A stretch of DNA of 64,000 nt from CAVTSA01 sp963790575 (GTDB lineage: Bacteria; Chloroflexota; Dormibacteria; Dormibacterales; Dormibacteraceae). Below the pieces are notes generated by a model that was not told the DNA's origin, did not search any database, and was given only the letters and a program-made list of their open reading frames with translations. Below are positions 53,298-62,311 of the stretch, piece by piece. The position numbers and the translations under genes were made by a program. Every line of letters begins with the position of its first letter. Within the stretch, counting starts at the first letter, position 1. The stretch is from the NCBI GenBank assembly GCA_963790575.1, contig CAWBPD010000001.1, forward strand, positions 316,591 through 380,590, read 5' to 3'.

Positions 53298-53677
53298 TTG
53301 TGGTTGACGCCTCGGCCGCGATCTCTGCACTGCTGCGCGGCGCTGAGGCCCGCGGCGAACTGGCGGCACAACAGCTGCATGTGCCCCACCTGGTCGATTC
53401 CGAGGTCGCCAGCGGCTTGCGGCGCCTGCTGGCCGCACGACAGCTCGATGCCGATGCCGGCTCGCACGTCCTGCGCGTGTGGCAACGGCTCGCCATGACG
53501 AGGTACCCCGTGACGGCACTCCTGGCGCGGGTGTGGGAGCTTCGTGAGAACGTGTCCGCCTCTGACGCCTCCTACGTCGCGCTCGCGGAGGCCCTCGGCT
53601 GTAACCTACTCACCGCCGATGCTCGCCTCGCTCATGCGCCCGGCATCCCCTGCGCGGTCACCGTCGTGCCTCAATAG
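53294..53677 (+). CDS. VapC-type PIN toxin
   Basis: A 127-residue PIN toxin with an apparently complete active site: Asp in MIVVDASAAISALL, Glu in HLVDSEVASGLRRLL, Asp in SASDASYVALAEAL and Asp in LLTADARLAHA. Predicted Mg-dependent ribonuclease controlled by the upstream antitoxin. Confidence 0.9.
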   Translation: MIVVDASAAISALLRGAEARGELAAQQLHVPHLVDSEVASGLRRLLAARQLDADAGSHVLRVWQRLAMTRYPVTALLARVWELRENVSASDASYVALAEALGCNLLTADARLAHAPGIPCAVTVVPQ

Positions 53678-53814
53678 CATTCCGTCGGCGCCGCCGGCCT
53701 ATAGATGCCATCTCGGCGGGGCGCAAGATCGGTGAGTCATATGCGGCAGCCCGTGCGCACCTGCGACGGGGACATGAAGGTCAAGGGTCCTCCGACGGTT
53801 CGGGAGAGGACGCC

Positions 53815-54407
53815 ATGTACCCATTCGAGAGGTTCACGGATCAGGCAAGCGAGCGTTGACGCGCGCTCAGGTTGAGGCGGAGGCCGGCAACAGCCACTCC
53901 ATCGCGACCACCCATTTGCTCCTTGGGCTGTTTCACGACAGGAACACCATGGCCGTGGGCATGCTCGGCAGGCTTGCGCCCAACATGCTCCGTGGGCTGC
54001 TCCACGACAAGGCGCGATTCCGCGAAGCTTTCGAGCGGCTACCGGATGAAGGCCCAGTCGCGGAGTCCGAGGGCTTGGTCCCCAGCGAGGCGGTGAAGCG
54101 GGCCATCGAGCTGGCCTTCGCCGAGGCCCGGTTGGTCGGCGATGGCACCGTCGGGACCGGTCACCTCCTGCTCGGCGTGCTCCGGCTGGAGACGTCGAGC
54201 GGAGCACGGGCGATGGCAGAACTGGGGGTCACGGTGGATGAGGCGTGGACGAAGCTTCGGGAGCTCACTGCGTCCGGAGCGATCCGGGAGTCGACCACGC
54301 CCGAGCGCAAGCCGCCCGATCGCGAATTCACCGAGTGGATGGAGGCGGCCCAGGGCCCGGCCAGAAGCGGAGGGTCATCGAATCGACGGTCCCCTCCGCC
54401 CACTTGA
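53815..54407 (+). pseudogene. Clp N-terminal-domain protein, frameshifted at codon 14
   Basis: ATG 53815 gives MYPFERFTDQASER, the classic ClpA/ClpC N-terminal start, and then meets TGA at 53857. One frame over, from 53856, the sequence continues LTRAQVEAEAGNSHSIATTHLLLGLFHDR, followed by a second Clp repeat (EAVKRAIELAFAEARLVG, GTGHLLLGVLRLE). The intact protein would have about 197 residues with two Clp_N repeats and no ATPase domain, like small Clp-N adaptor-like proteins of Actinomycetota. Either a frameshift mutation or an error; translation from TTG 53856 would still give a nearly complete domain. Confidence 0.75.
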
Positions 54408-54577
54408 CGAGACGGTCGTGCCAGTGGCGCAAGCGTCGCCTTGCCGATGTTGCCATGGTCGCGACCGCGTCCCACCGCTCCCAGTCGCCGCTGCTGAGCC
54501 AGTGGAAGCAACCGACCATCCGGTAGGCCAGCAGCAAATCAGAGGGCACGGTCCAGGCAGATTGTCAGGCGAGGGCG

Positions 54578-54612
54578 GTCAAGGGCGCGAAGCGCCGAAG
54601 GGGACCCTTGAC
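54578..54612. other. 8-bp inverted repeat in a gene-poor stretch
   Basis: GTCAAGGG (54578-54585) and CCCTTGAC (54605-54612) pair around a GC-rich loop that itself can pair (GGCGCGAAGCGCC). A T-run follows at about 54643-54648, too far for a canonical terminator. The surrounding 54408-54816 holds no convincing gene. Confidence 0.4.
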
Positions 54613-54816
54613 GGCCCGGTGCAGTGCAATCCAGTTGACAGTTTTTTCCAGGCGTTTCGGCGTCACGCAGCGGTACCCGAACTGATCGACCTGGTGGAGG
54701 CCGGTAACTCATGGTCGGCTCGCGCCAGCTAAGTGACCAGGCGAATTGGAGGCGCCGCCGGGCGCCGCGCGCGAGCTTCCGCGGCACGGGAGTCGAATAG
54801 AGGCATACTTGAAGTC

Positions 54817-54984
54817 ATGGACGCCGAGCGGAGGCCGGAGGTCCTGGTTATCGGGATCGCGACCGGCGTCGCCTTTGGCCTGGCGCTGCGCGCCATGCCG
54901 TGGTTGTGGAGTCACGACCCGGACTTGGCCAAGTTGGCTGCTGCGCCGCCTGATGACGAGCCCCCTGACCGAAGAGGATGTTGA
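54817..54984 (+). CDS. Small hypothetical, possibly membrane-associated
   Basis: A 55-residue ORF starting MDAERRPEVLVIGIATGVAFGLALRAMPWLW, with one hydrophobic stretch long enough to cross a membrane. No family recognised and no obvious ribosome-binding site; weakly supported. Confidence 0.3.
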   Translation: MDAERRPEVLVIGIATGVAFGLALRAMPWLWSHDPDLAKLAAAPPDDEPPDRRGC

Positions 54985-55195
54985 GGCGGTGCAAGGTGGG
55001 AGAGCGCGCGCCAGGGCCGGGCACACCGTGCCCTTCGAGCACGTCGTTCCCGAGCTCGCTGGTAGTCGCCGCTGAGCCCACGTTGGCGCATTGAGTTCGA
55101 TGTTGCGGCTCGGGACCAGCTCGACGGGTTAAGCCGGGAAGACCGCCAACTCGTTGCATCGGCGATTCGCGCGTTGCCTGATGGCAAGGAGGGGG

Positions 55196-55271
55196 TGGTG
55201 CCGAGGGTCAGAATCGAACTGACGACACCACGATTTTCAGTCGTGTGCTCTACCTACTGAGCTACCTCGGC
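55196..55271 (-). tRNA. tRNA-Phe(GAA)
   Basis: Minus-strand 76-nt cloverleaf: acceptor GCCGAGG / CCTCGGC, D-arm GCTCAGTAGGTAGAGC, anticodon loop CTGAAAA with anticodon GAA closed by ACGA/TCGT, T-arm with GTTCGAT, discriminator A and an encoded CCA. Confidence 0.95.
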
Positions 55272-55347
55272 GCGCGGACCACTCATTCTAGAGGCCGCCG
55301 TGGCCGCGGCTTCGGAGCGCGGGCGGGATGTGCGGGCCACGGGTACG

Positions 55348-55872
55348 ATGCGCGAGGTGGAGGAGACGGCCGAGGAGTACCGCGAGCGCACGGTGCGCTG
55401 GCAGGACCCGCTGGGCCTGGCGGCGGTGGCCCAGGAACGGGCCGGCCGGGAGGTGCTCGAGGCGGTACGGCAGGGAGAACTGCCGGCGCCGCCGATGGCC
55501 GAGCTGCTCCGTTTCCGGCTCACGGGGGTAGGCGATGGGAAGGTGGAGTTCACCTGCACGCCTGACGAGAGCATGTACAACCCGCTGGGCGCCGTCCACG
55601 GAGGGGTGGTCTGCGCTCTCATCGACTCGGTCATCGGGTGCGCCGTGCACACGACGCTCGAAGCCGGTGTGAGCTACACCTCGATCGACCTGCAGGTCTC
55701 CTACCTGCGGAGCGTCGCCGCCGCTTCCGGGCCGCTGGTGGCGACCGGCCGCGTCACCAAGCCCGGCCGCCGCGTCGCCTTCGCGGCCGGAGAGGTTCGG
55801 GACGGCCAGGGCCGGCTGGTCGCCTCTGGCAGCGGCAGCTGCCTGATCATCCCGGTCGCCGCTGCCCGCTGA
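55348..55872 (+). CDS. PaaI-like hotdog thioesterase
   Basis: A 174-residue hotdog-fold thioesterase of the PaaI/YbgC-like group. The signature NPLGAVHGGVVCALIDSVIGCAVHT contains the HGG motif and the acidic residue used for thioester hydrolysis, followed by TSIDLQVSYLRSV. The start at 55348 is the first ATG that leaves a typical N-terminal helix. PaaI enzymes hydrolyse aryl- or acyl-CoA esters in aromatic catabolism, but the gene is far from the hpa operon. Confidence 0.88.
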   Translation: MREVEETAEEYRERTVRWQDPLGLAAVAQERAGREVLEAVRQGELPAPPMAELLRFRLTGVGDGKVEFTCTPDESMYNPLGAVHGGVVCALIDSVIGCAVHTTLEAGVSYTSIDLQVSYLRSVAAASGPLVATGRVTKPGRRVAFAAGEVRDGQGRLVASGSGSCLIIPVAAAR

Positions 55873-55901
55873 GTGTGCCGCCGGAGAGGTAGGGTTCGGC
55901 G

Positions 55902-56609
55902 ATGGCCCTCCAACCCTTCCCGGATGACTGGCAGCGAGCGGCGTGCGTGGTGGCGCACCCGGATGACCTGGAGTACGGCGCCGCCAGCGCGGTGGCGCAC
56001 TGGACCGACCAGGGAAAGGACGTCGCCTACGTGATGGTCACCTCCGGCGAGGCCGGGATCGAAGGGCTGGAGCCCGCCCAGGTGGGCCCGCTGCGGGAGG
56101 AGGAGGAGCGGGCCAGCGCCGCGCAGGTGGGCGTGAGCACGGTCCGCTTCCTGGGGCTTTCCGACGGTCTTCTCGAGCCCGGCCTCGCCCTCCGCCGAGC
56201 GATCGCGGGGGCCTTTCGCGAGCTCCGACCGGAGGTTGTGATCACCCAGAACTTCGCCCTCACCTGGGGGGAGAGCGGGAGCGTCAACCACGCCGATCAC
56301 AGGGCGGTGGGAGAGGCAACGCTCGACGCCTGCCGGGACGCGGCCAACAGCTGGGTCTGGCCGGAGCTGGGACCTCGGTGGGCGGGCATCGGGTCGGTGT
56401 ACGTGGTCGGAGTGGAGGATCCGACCCATTTCGTCGACGTCGGCGCCACGCTTGGTCGCGGCGTCGCTTCCCTGCTCCAGCATCGCCGCTACCTGGACGG
56501 GCTGGGGACCGACTTCGACCCCGATCGCTTCCTCCGCGAGATGGCGCAGTACGCCGGCATCGCCGCCGGTTGTGAGGCGGCCGTCCTCTTCCGCCGCTTC
56601 AAGGTGTGA
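55902..56609 (+). CDS. PIG-L/LmbE-family deacetylase
   Basis: A 235-residue Zn-dependent N-deacetylase-like protein. The metal motif AHPDDLEYG lies at residues 18-26, the second His motif in NHADHRAVG near residue 128, and an internal PEVVITQNF strand fits the family. Members deacetylate GlcNAc-containing metabolites such as mycothiol or bacillithiol precursors; which one applies is not visible. It converges on the S53 peptidase across a terminator hairpin. Confidence 0.88.
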   Translation: MALQPFPDDWQRAACVVAHPDDLEYGAASAVAHWTDQGKDVAYVMVTSGEAGIEGLEPAQVGPLREEEERASAAQVGVSTVRFLGLSDGLLEPGLALRRAIAGAFRELRPEVVITQNFALTWGESGSVNHADHRAVGEATLDACRDAANSWVWPELGPRWAGIGSVYVVGVEDPTHFVDVGATLGRGVASLLQHRRYLDGLGTDFDPDRFLREMAQYAGIAAGCEAAVLFRRFKV

Positions 56610-56652
56610 GGGTGCCGGCCGGGCCGGGGGACCGGCTGACCGACAGCGGCGC

Positions 56653-56676
56653 GGAGGGCGCTGTTCAGCGCCCTCC
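56653..56676. terminator. Bidirectional terminator hairpin
   Basis: Perfect 10-bp stem GGAGGGCGCT (56653-56662) / AGCGCCCTCC (56667-56676) with a GTTC loop, between convergent genes. It covers the stop codon of the S53 peptidase gene (56665-56667). No U-run on either strand. Confidence 0.6.
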
Positions 56677-58488
56677 CCGGTCCCCGCGCACGAGGATCCA
56701 TGCGTACTGGGTCAGGTCGTCGCCCTGGATCTGCAAGGAGTAGGCGCCCGGCGCGAGGCCGCTGGTGGCGATCGTCGCCGCCACGTTGCCGTCGGCGTCG
56801 GGGGCGGTCACGGTGAGCTGGGCGGGGACCGGATGTCCGCCCGGCCTGGAGAGCGCGGCCGCGACCGTGTCCCACGGCTGGCCCGGTGTCGTCTCGGTGC
56901 CGGTGAGCACCGCCACGCCGGGTCCGATGAGAGGATCGCCGGGCAGCGTCGGATAGAACCCGAACCCGATCTTCATGCTCGAGCCGTTGGGCATGCGCCC
57001 GGGGACGAACCCATGACCCGAGACGGCGACGGTGCCGGCGGTGGCCGGTGCCGTCTGGGTGTTCCATTGGAGGCGATCGAGCTCCAAACGGGCCAGAAAC
57101 GCCGGCTGCCGGTCGACCGTTCGCGCGAGCGCCGGGACGAAGGTGGGCGCCCAGATCGTGCCCCAACCATCGGCGATGTTGAAGGCGCCGGTGCCGACCG
57201 TGAAGCCGGCGAGACCGTCGATGCCGTTGTTACCGCCCGGCTGCAGCGGGATGATCCCTGCCGCGGCGCCTTCCGGGCCCAGCTTGTAGAGCGCGGGGTT
57301 GATGGTCCCGAGGGTCCCGTGGTGGTACTGGGTCGCGAGCGCCAGGATGCCGGCCAGGGTGGGGGACGCCTGCGACGTACCGCTCTTGCCGTCCAGCGTG
57401 ATGTCGGGCTCGGAACGTCCGGCCACGCCGGCGAGCGAAGAGACGGGCTGCTGGTAGTAGGGCTTGGGGTAGAGGGCCGAGACACCGGCACCGCTGGCAT
57501 CCCAGATGTGGCCGCCGTGGTCACCGGTGTTCCAGAGGGTGTCGGGGGCGGTCCGCCCGGCCGGTGTCGCGATCCCCGGGTTGGGGATGGTGCCGCCGAC
57601 TGAGGTTACCCATGGGCTGTCGACCGGGTGACCGGCGGACTGGGGCGTGTTCGGCCAGCACTGGGTCTGCTCGTTGAGCAGCGTCACCTGTGTGGTCCCG
57701 CAGTCCCCGGAGGCGAAGAGCAGCGGGACGTTGTTGGCGGCGGCGGTCAGCAGGGCGGGGTCGAGCGAGTGCACCTCCGCCCCCTGGGCCGCCCCGGGAT
57801 CGGAGGGATCGGGGTTGAAGCTGGCCTCCGCGTCACCTTCGCTGATCGTGATGACATCGGCCAGGTGGTTGCTGGAGACGTATTCGATCGCCTGGCCGAG
57901 CTCCGGCCAACCCTGGATGCCGAGCGTTTCCGGCACCGGGGTGTAGACGAACAGCAGTTTGGCGTAGGGCGCCATGGTGTGGATGGACTCGGCGTCGAGC
58001 CGGTCCTCGCCGGGCCCGCAGGCCTGTTGGAACGAGCAGGAGGTGGCCGGTGGGTTGGACGCCGGGAACTGGGTCATCGTGATCTGCGCCTGCGGCAGAC
58101 CAAGCGAGGTGCTGTACGCAGACAGTATGGCCGGCAGTTGGGGGTCGGGGCTGGACAGCAGGATGGCGACGGTGGTCCCGGCACCGTCGATGCCCTGCTT
58201 CCAGAGGGCGTCGACACCGTAGTCGAGCACGTCCGTCTCGTGGAGGTTCAACTTCTGACCCGTGTTGACCGCGTTCAGGATCGACTCGTAGAAGGCGTTG
58301 GTGACCTGCTCCCGCTGCCAGGGCGGTGAGGAAGGGGTGGTGTCGGTGGGGATCGGGGTCGTGCTGGGGGTGACGGCCGGCGCCACCGCGAGCATGGGGG
58401 TTGGCGCGGCGAAGGCGGTCGCCGGCACGCAGACCATCACGATCAGCGCGCCGATTCCGAAGATGCCGGCGATGAGTCTTCGGACCAC
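56665..58488 (-). CDS. Secreted S53 (sedolisin-like) serine peptidase
   Basis: A 607-residue secreted peptidase. The GTG at 58488 follows GGGGGAG and begins a signal peptide (VVRRLIAGIFGIGALIVMVCV, cut near TAFAAP). The sedolisin catalytic pair Glu/Asp is in GEDRLDAESIHTMAP, the oxyanion region in LLFASGDCGT and the nucleophile in GKSGTSQASPTLAGIL. The last 130 residues form an Ig-like C-terminal domain (TVAVSGHGFVPGR, LAPGAYSLQIQGDD). Sedolisins often act at acidic pH, which would fit a soil or peat habitat. The open frame extends further upstream, but that part has no signal peptide and was left out. Confidence 0.87.
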   Translation of the reverse strand: MVRRLIAGIFGIGALIVMVCVPATAFAAPTPMLAVAPAVTPSTTPIPTDTTPSSPPWQREQVTNAFYESILNAVNTGQKLNLHETDVLDYGVDALWKQGIDGAGTTVAILLSSPDPQLPAILSAYSTSLGLPQAQITMTQFPASNPPATSCSFQQACGPGEDRLDAESIHTMAPYAKLLFVYTPVPETLGIQGWPELGQAIEYVSSNHLADVITISEGDAEASFNPDPSDPGAAQGAEVHSLDPALLTAAANNVPLLFASGDCGTTQVTLLNEQTQCWPNTPQSAGHPVDSPWVTSVGGTIPNPGIATPAGRTAPDTLWNTGDHGGHIWDASGAGVSALYPKPYYQQPVSSLAGVAGRSEPDITLDGKSGTSQASPTLAGILALATQYHHGTLGTINPALYKLGPEGAAAGIIPLQPGGNNGIDGLAGFTVGTGAFNIADGWGTIWAPTFVPALARTVDRQPAFLARLELDRLQWNTQTAPATAGTVAVSGHGFVPGRMPNGSSMKIGFGFYPTLPGDPLIGPGVAVLTGTETTPGQPWDTVAAALSRPGGHPVPAQLTVTAPDADGNVAATIATSGLAPGAYSLQIQGDDLTQYAWILVRGDRGGR

Positions 58489-58652
58489 GTTCGACTCCCC
58501 CTGCTCGTTGAACCGTCCGGCGACAGCTGCGAACTCTGCGCTGCAAGCGGTGATCGGATAGTAGCCTGCGGTGGCCACGCCGTCCACCGTTATGCGCTGC
58601 AGGTCTGGCGGGAGCCTGGCAGTATCAGCCGGCAGGCAGGACCTACGTTTCC

Positions 58653-59342
58653 ATGAGGCACAGGGACATGACTCCGAATGAGCGCTGGCTGGCCGCCATC
58701 TGGCCCACCGTGGAGGGGCATCTGCCGGAACCTCCGGCAGCGGTGGTCGATCTCGGATGCGGGCCGCTGGGAGGGTTCGTGCCGATGCTGCGCGCGCGCG
58801 GTTACGACGCGCTGGGGATCGACCCCAAGGCACCCGAGGGGCCGGACTACCTCCAGGCTCCCTTCGAGGAGTGCCGGCTCCCGCACCGCCCGCAGGCGGT
58901 GGTGGCTTCGACCTCACTGCACCACGTGCACGACCCGGGTCGCGTGCTGAGCGAGGTCGCCACTCAGTTGGCTCCGGGCGGATCCATGATCGTCATCGAG
59001 TGGGACTGGGAGCACTTCGACGAGGCCACCGCTCGCTGGTGCTTCGAACGCCTGGACCCGTCGGCGGAGGACGGCTGGCTCGGTCATCACCGGGAGCGCT
59101 GGATGGCGTCGACACAACCGTGGGCCGAGTACGTCCGGTCTTGGGCCGGGGAGGAGGGCTTGCACACGCCCCCGACGCTTCTGCGCGCGCTGGATGACCA
59201 CTTCGACCGCCGGGGCTTCCAGACCGGCGCCTACTACTTCCCCCACCTGGCGGACGTGAGCGAGGCAGACGAGCGCGCGGCCATCGAGAAGGGCTCGATT
59301 CGGGCGGGGCGGATCGATTACGTGGGGATGGCCCGCGCGTGA
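58653..59342 (+). CDS. Class I SAM-dependent methyltransferase
   Basis: A 229-residue methyltransferase. SAM motif I is AVVDLGCGPLGGFVPML, motif II GIDPKAPEG, motif IV AVVASTSLHHVHDPG and post-motif VLSEVATQLAPGGSMIVIEWDW. A C-terminal substrate domain follows. Start ATG 58653, with ATG 58668 as an alternative. The substrate is unknown. Divergent from the S53 peptidase. Confidence 0.85.
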   Translation: MRHRDMTPNERWLAAIWPTVEGHLPEPPAAVVDLGCGPLGGFVPMLRARGYDALGIDPKAPEGPDYLQAPFEECRLPHRPQAVVASTSLHHVHDPGRVLSEVATQLAPGGSMIVIEWDWEHFDEATARWCFERLDPSAEDGWLGHHRERWMASTQPWAEYVRSWAGEEGLHTPPTLLRALDDHFDRRGFQTGAYYFPHLADVSEADERAAIEKGSIRAGRIDYVGMARA

Positions 59343-59376
59343 GCGGGCCATCGAAGGCGGCTACGATCGTCGCTCC

Positions 59377-59949
59377 GTGAGCGCGACCTGGAACGAGCCG
59401 GCGGTGGTGGTGGTGAGCGGGATCCAGGCCGCGGGCAAGACGACCGTCGGCAGGATGCTGGCACAGCGGCTGTCGCGATCGGCGTTCGTCGACGGCGATG
59501 TCCTGGCCCGGATGGTGGTCACCAGCCACGAACCGATGTCGAGGCAGGCTTCGGGGGAAGCGGTGCGCCAGCTGTTACTTCGCTACCGGCAGGCAGCGCT
59601 GCTGGCCGACACGTTCTGGAGCGGTGGCTTCACCGCGGTCGTGGCCGACAACATCTATGGCGAGGACGAGCTGGTCGGGTTCATCGAACAGCTGCAGGCA
59701 CGACCCGTCATCGTCGTCATGCTGGTGCCTCAGACACGCGCCGTCATCGAACGGGAGGTGAGCCGCAGCGGCGACGCTTATCGCGGGTGGATGGCTGACG
59801 CCGGCCTGGAGGCGGCAGTCGCCGAGTTCCAGGGCTAACTCGTCGAGATGCAACGCATCGGTCTCTGGCTCGACACCACCGATCAGACCCCGGAGGAAAC
59901 GGTGGCCACGATTCTGAGCCGTGCCTGGACCGAGGGGCGGGTGCGGTGA
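59377..59949 (+). pseudogene. P-loop kinase-like protein interrupted by an in-frame TAA
   Basis: From GTG 59377 the frame encodes a small P-loop NTPase resembling zeta-toxin/chloramphenicol-phosphotransferase-type kinases: Walker A SGIQAAGKTTVGRML, FVDGDVLARM, and VIVVMLVPQTRAVIERE. A TAA at 59836-59838 stops it after 153 residues, yet the same frame continues 36 codons (LVEMQRIGLWLDTTDQTPEE to AWTEGRVR) to TGA 59949. That continuation matches the usual end of this family (LDT...TPEETVATIL). The simplest reading is a nonsense mutation; a truncated but partly active product is possible. Confidence 0.75.
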
Positions 59950-60085
59950 CAGGCGTGAGGTCGTCGACCACGATGCCGGCGCGCACCATCCCTTAGTTCG
60001 TGACGCCTTGAGGGTAGGGAACCCCTTTTAGTCTGGGGAGAGCTAGACTCGCGCGGTTGCACCTACCAGCGAGAGGAGTGTGAAC

Positions 60086-61063
60086 ATGCCGAATCGGGGT
60101 TTCATCCGGGGCACTCACCACCTGACCTTCTGCGTGGGGGGCGCGCAGGAGGACTACGACTTCCACGTGCGCTTGCTCGGACTCAAGAGCGTTAAGAAGA
60201 CGGTCTTGTTCGACGGCGAGATACCGATCTACCACCTCTACTACGGCAACCGGGTCGGCGATCTCAGCACCCTGCTGACCGCATTCCCCTACCGGCAGGC
60301 CGGCTGGATGGGCAAGCGCGGCACCAACCAGATGCGCATCCTCAACCTGTCGATTCCCGCCGGCTCCATCTCCTTCTGGGCCGACCGGCTCGCCCACGCC
60401 GGCGTTGAGGTGCGCCATGGTGAGCGGCTGGGGACCGAGCGACTGTTCTTCAACCACCCATGCGGGATCGACTACGCGCTGGTCGGAGACCCTGAGCCCG
60501 ACTCACGGGAGCCCTATGAGGCCGCCGGGGTCCCCGCCGAGCACGCGATCCGAGGAGCCTATGGCACCACCACGTTCGTGCGGGATCCGGAAGAGCACGC
60601 GTTCTTCCTGACGCAGGGCCTCGGCGGCAAGCTGGTCCACGAAGAGGACAAGCACCTGCAGTTCCAGATCGGGGACGAGCAGGGCCACGGCCGCATGCTG
60701 GAAGTCCAGATCGAGCGTGATCTGCCACAGGGGACATGGCACTTCGGCGAGGGCACGGTCCACCACCACGCGTTGGATGCGGTGTCGGCCGAGAACCAGG
60801 CCACGGTCAAGGACTGGATCGTGGGACTCGGGTTCACCGACGTCTCCGACGTCAAGGACCGTGGCTACTTCTACTCGGTGTACATGCGCAGCCCGGGTGG
60901 CGCCTTGATCGAGCTGGCGTACTCGCACGCGCAGGGATTCACGATCGATGAGGCCGAGGACGAGTTGGGGACCCACATGTGCATCCCACCGCACTGGGAG
61001 AACCGCCGCGGCGAGATCGCTCAGCTGGAGCCGATCAACACGGTGGAAACGGTGGTCGCGTAG
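60086..61063 (+). CDS. Ring-cleaving dioxygenase, VOC fold (PcpA/MhqO-like)
   Basis: A 325-residue VOC-superfamily dioxygenase-like protein. Metal-ligand positions: His in RGTHHLTFCVGG, His in VHHHALDAVS and Glu in GALIELAYSHAQGF, the pattern of hydroquinone-type 1,2-dioxygenases. ATG 60086 is fixed by GAGAGGAG about 7 nt upstream; a GTG at 60080 is too close. It stands alone. It may cleave a hydroquinone or act in thiol-quinone detoxification, as its relatives do. Confidence 0.87.
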   Translation: MPNRGFIRGTHHLTFCVGGAQEDYDFHVRLLGLKSVKKTVLFDGEIPIYHLYYGNRVGDLSTLLTAFPYRQAGWMGKRGTNQMRILNLSIPAGSISFWADRLAHAGVEVRHGERLGTERLFFNHPCGIDYALVGDPEPDSREPYEAAGVPAEHAIRGAYGTTTFVRDPEEHAFFLTQGLGGKLVHEEDKHLQFQIGDEQGHGRMLEVQIERDLPQGTWHFGEGTVHHHALDAVSAENQATVKDWIVGLGFTDVSDVKDRGYFYSVYMRSPGGALIELAYSHAQGFTIDEAEDELGTHMCIPPHWENRRGEIAQLEPINTVETVVA

Positions 61064-61114
61064 CGGGGAGGGGCGGCCCGCTGACGGAAGGGGAACGTCG
61101 CCGGCGATCGCACG

Positions 61115-62185
61115 TCATCCGGCGCCGGGTGGCGTTGCACTGCCGGCGATGTGACTGGCGATGTGACCCCACTCGGCGCGGAGGCGGGCGGCCGCCGTTG
61201 TCATCGCGGCCAGCTTGTCATCGGCGACCTCACGGGGCAGGTACTTCATCCCGCAGTCGGGCGCGAGCACCAGGCGGTCGGCCGGCACGCACGCCAGCGC
61301 CCGCCGGACGCGCTCGATCACGGTCTCGGGCGACTCCACCGACAGATCGCCCAGGTTGAGCACGCCCAGGATGATGGTCTTGCCGTCGAGCGAGCCGAGC
61401 ACCGAGCAATCCAGGCCCGGCTGCGCGGTCTCGATCGACACCTGGTCGCAGCTGCAGTCCGCGAGCTCAGGCAGGAACGAGTAGGTCGCGGGGCGGTCGT
61501 GGACCATGGCGGCGTAGCCGAAGCAGAGGTGGACCGCGGTCGTCCCGGGCGCGCCTTCCAGTGCCCGGTTGATGGCCTTCACGCCGTACTGGCGCGCCGG
61601 CTCGGGACGGGCCTCCAGGTAGGGCTCGTCGAGCTGGACGATGTCTGCACCCGCCGCGTACAGATCACGGATCTCCTCGCCGACCGCCTCGGCATACGCC
61701 AGGGCAAGGGCCTCGGTGCTCCCGTAGTGGTCGTCCTGTGAGAGCTGGGCCAGAGTGAACGGTCCCGGCATGGTGATCTTGACGGTGCGTTCGGTGTTGG
61801 CGCGCAGGAACTTCAAATCCTCGACTTCCACCGGGTGCCGCCGCCGGATCGGACCAACCACGCGAGGCACCAGATTCGGCTGACCACTCCGGCCTAGGGC
61901 GGTTCCCGGATGGTCGATGTCCACGCCCTCGAGCGCGGTCACGAAGCGGTTCGAATAGCTCTCCCGGCACATCTCGCCGTCGGTGAGGATGTCGAGGCCC
62001 GCCCGCTCCTGCGCCCGGATGGCCAGCAGGGTGGCGTCGCGCTGCGCCTGCTCCAGAAAGGCCAGGTCGACCCGCCAGAGCTCCTGGGCCCGCACCCGGG
62101 GCGGAAGCCGGCCGGCCAGCTGGGCGCGGTCGATCAGCCAGTCCGGCTGGGGGTAGCTCCCGACCAAGGAGGTGGGAAAGAGCAT
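61115..62185 (-). CDS. MetE-like cobalamin-independent methionine synthase core
   Basis: A 356-residue protein with only the C-terminal catalytic barrel of MetE. The zinc ligands are all present: His-x-Cys in TTAVHLCFGY, Glu in VSIETAQPGLD and Cys in LAPDCGMKYLP. SLVGSYPQPDWL at the start and KITMPGPFTL fit the family. Standalone barrels of this kind are common and may use a methyl donor other than methyl-folate. ATG 62185 was chosen because the open frame upstream runs through the tRNA-Val remnant. No SAM riboswitch is recognisable upstream. Confidence 0.88.
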   Translation of the reverse strand: MLFPTSLVGSYPQPDWLIDRAQLAGRLPPRVRAQELWRVDLAFLEQAQRDATLLAIRAQERAGLDILTDGEMCRESYSNRFVTALEGVDIDHPGTALGRSGQPNLVPRVVGPIRRRHPVEVEDLKFLRANTERTVKITMPGPFTLAQLSQDDHYGSTEALALAYAEAVGEEIRDLYAAGADIVQLDEPYLEARPEPARQYGVKAINRALEGAPGTTAVHLCFGYAAMVHDRPATYSFLPELADCSCDQVSIETAQPGLDCSVLGSLDGKTIILGVLNLGDLSVESPETVIERVRRALACVPADRLVLAPDCGMKYLPREVADDKLAAMTTAAARLRAEWGHIASHIAGSATPPGAG

Positions 62186-62255
62186 GTCAGCACCGTACTC
62201 CCGGGCTCTGGTGCGTGCGCCCGGCCGGCTCGAGCCTGCCGAACCTCTGGCGAAG

Positions 62256-62311
62256 TGGTGGGCGGTGTGGGGATCGAACCTGCGACCTCCCGGGTGTCTG
62301 CCAGGCTCTCG
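62256..62311 (-). pseudogene. tRNA-Val 3' remnant (copy 1)
   Basis: The minus strand reads as the 3' half of a valine tRNA: anticodon-stem-like CCTGG, a loop containing GAC, variable loop, T-arm GGTTCGATCC and acceptor ACCGCCC followed by ACCA. The D-arm and 5' acceptor are absent. The loop lacks the invariant T33, so it is not functional. Typical of an attachment-site scar of a tRNA-targeting element. Confidence 0.65.

Noticed and set aside
54328..54549. 73-codon minus-strand frame rich in Trp/His/Arg
   Set aside because: It looks somewhat protein-like but overlaps the end of the Clp-N gene and has no recognisable family or ribosome-binding site.
58489..58917. N-terminal extension of the S53 peptidase frame
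   Set aside because: It overlaps the divergent methyltransferase start and would bury the signal peptide; GTG 58488 has a good ribosome-binding site.
62256..62311. Functional tRNA-Val at this place and at 63391
   Set aside because: 5' acceptor strand and D-arm are absent and stems are mismatched, so only 3' fragments are present.
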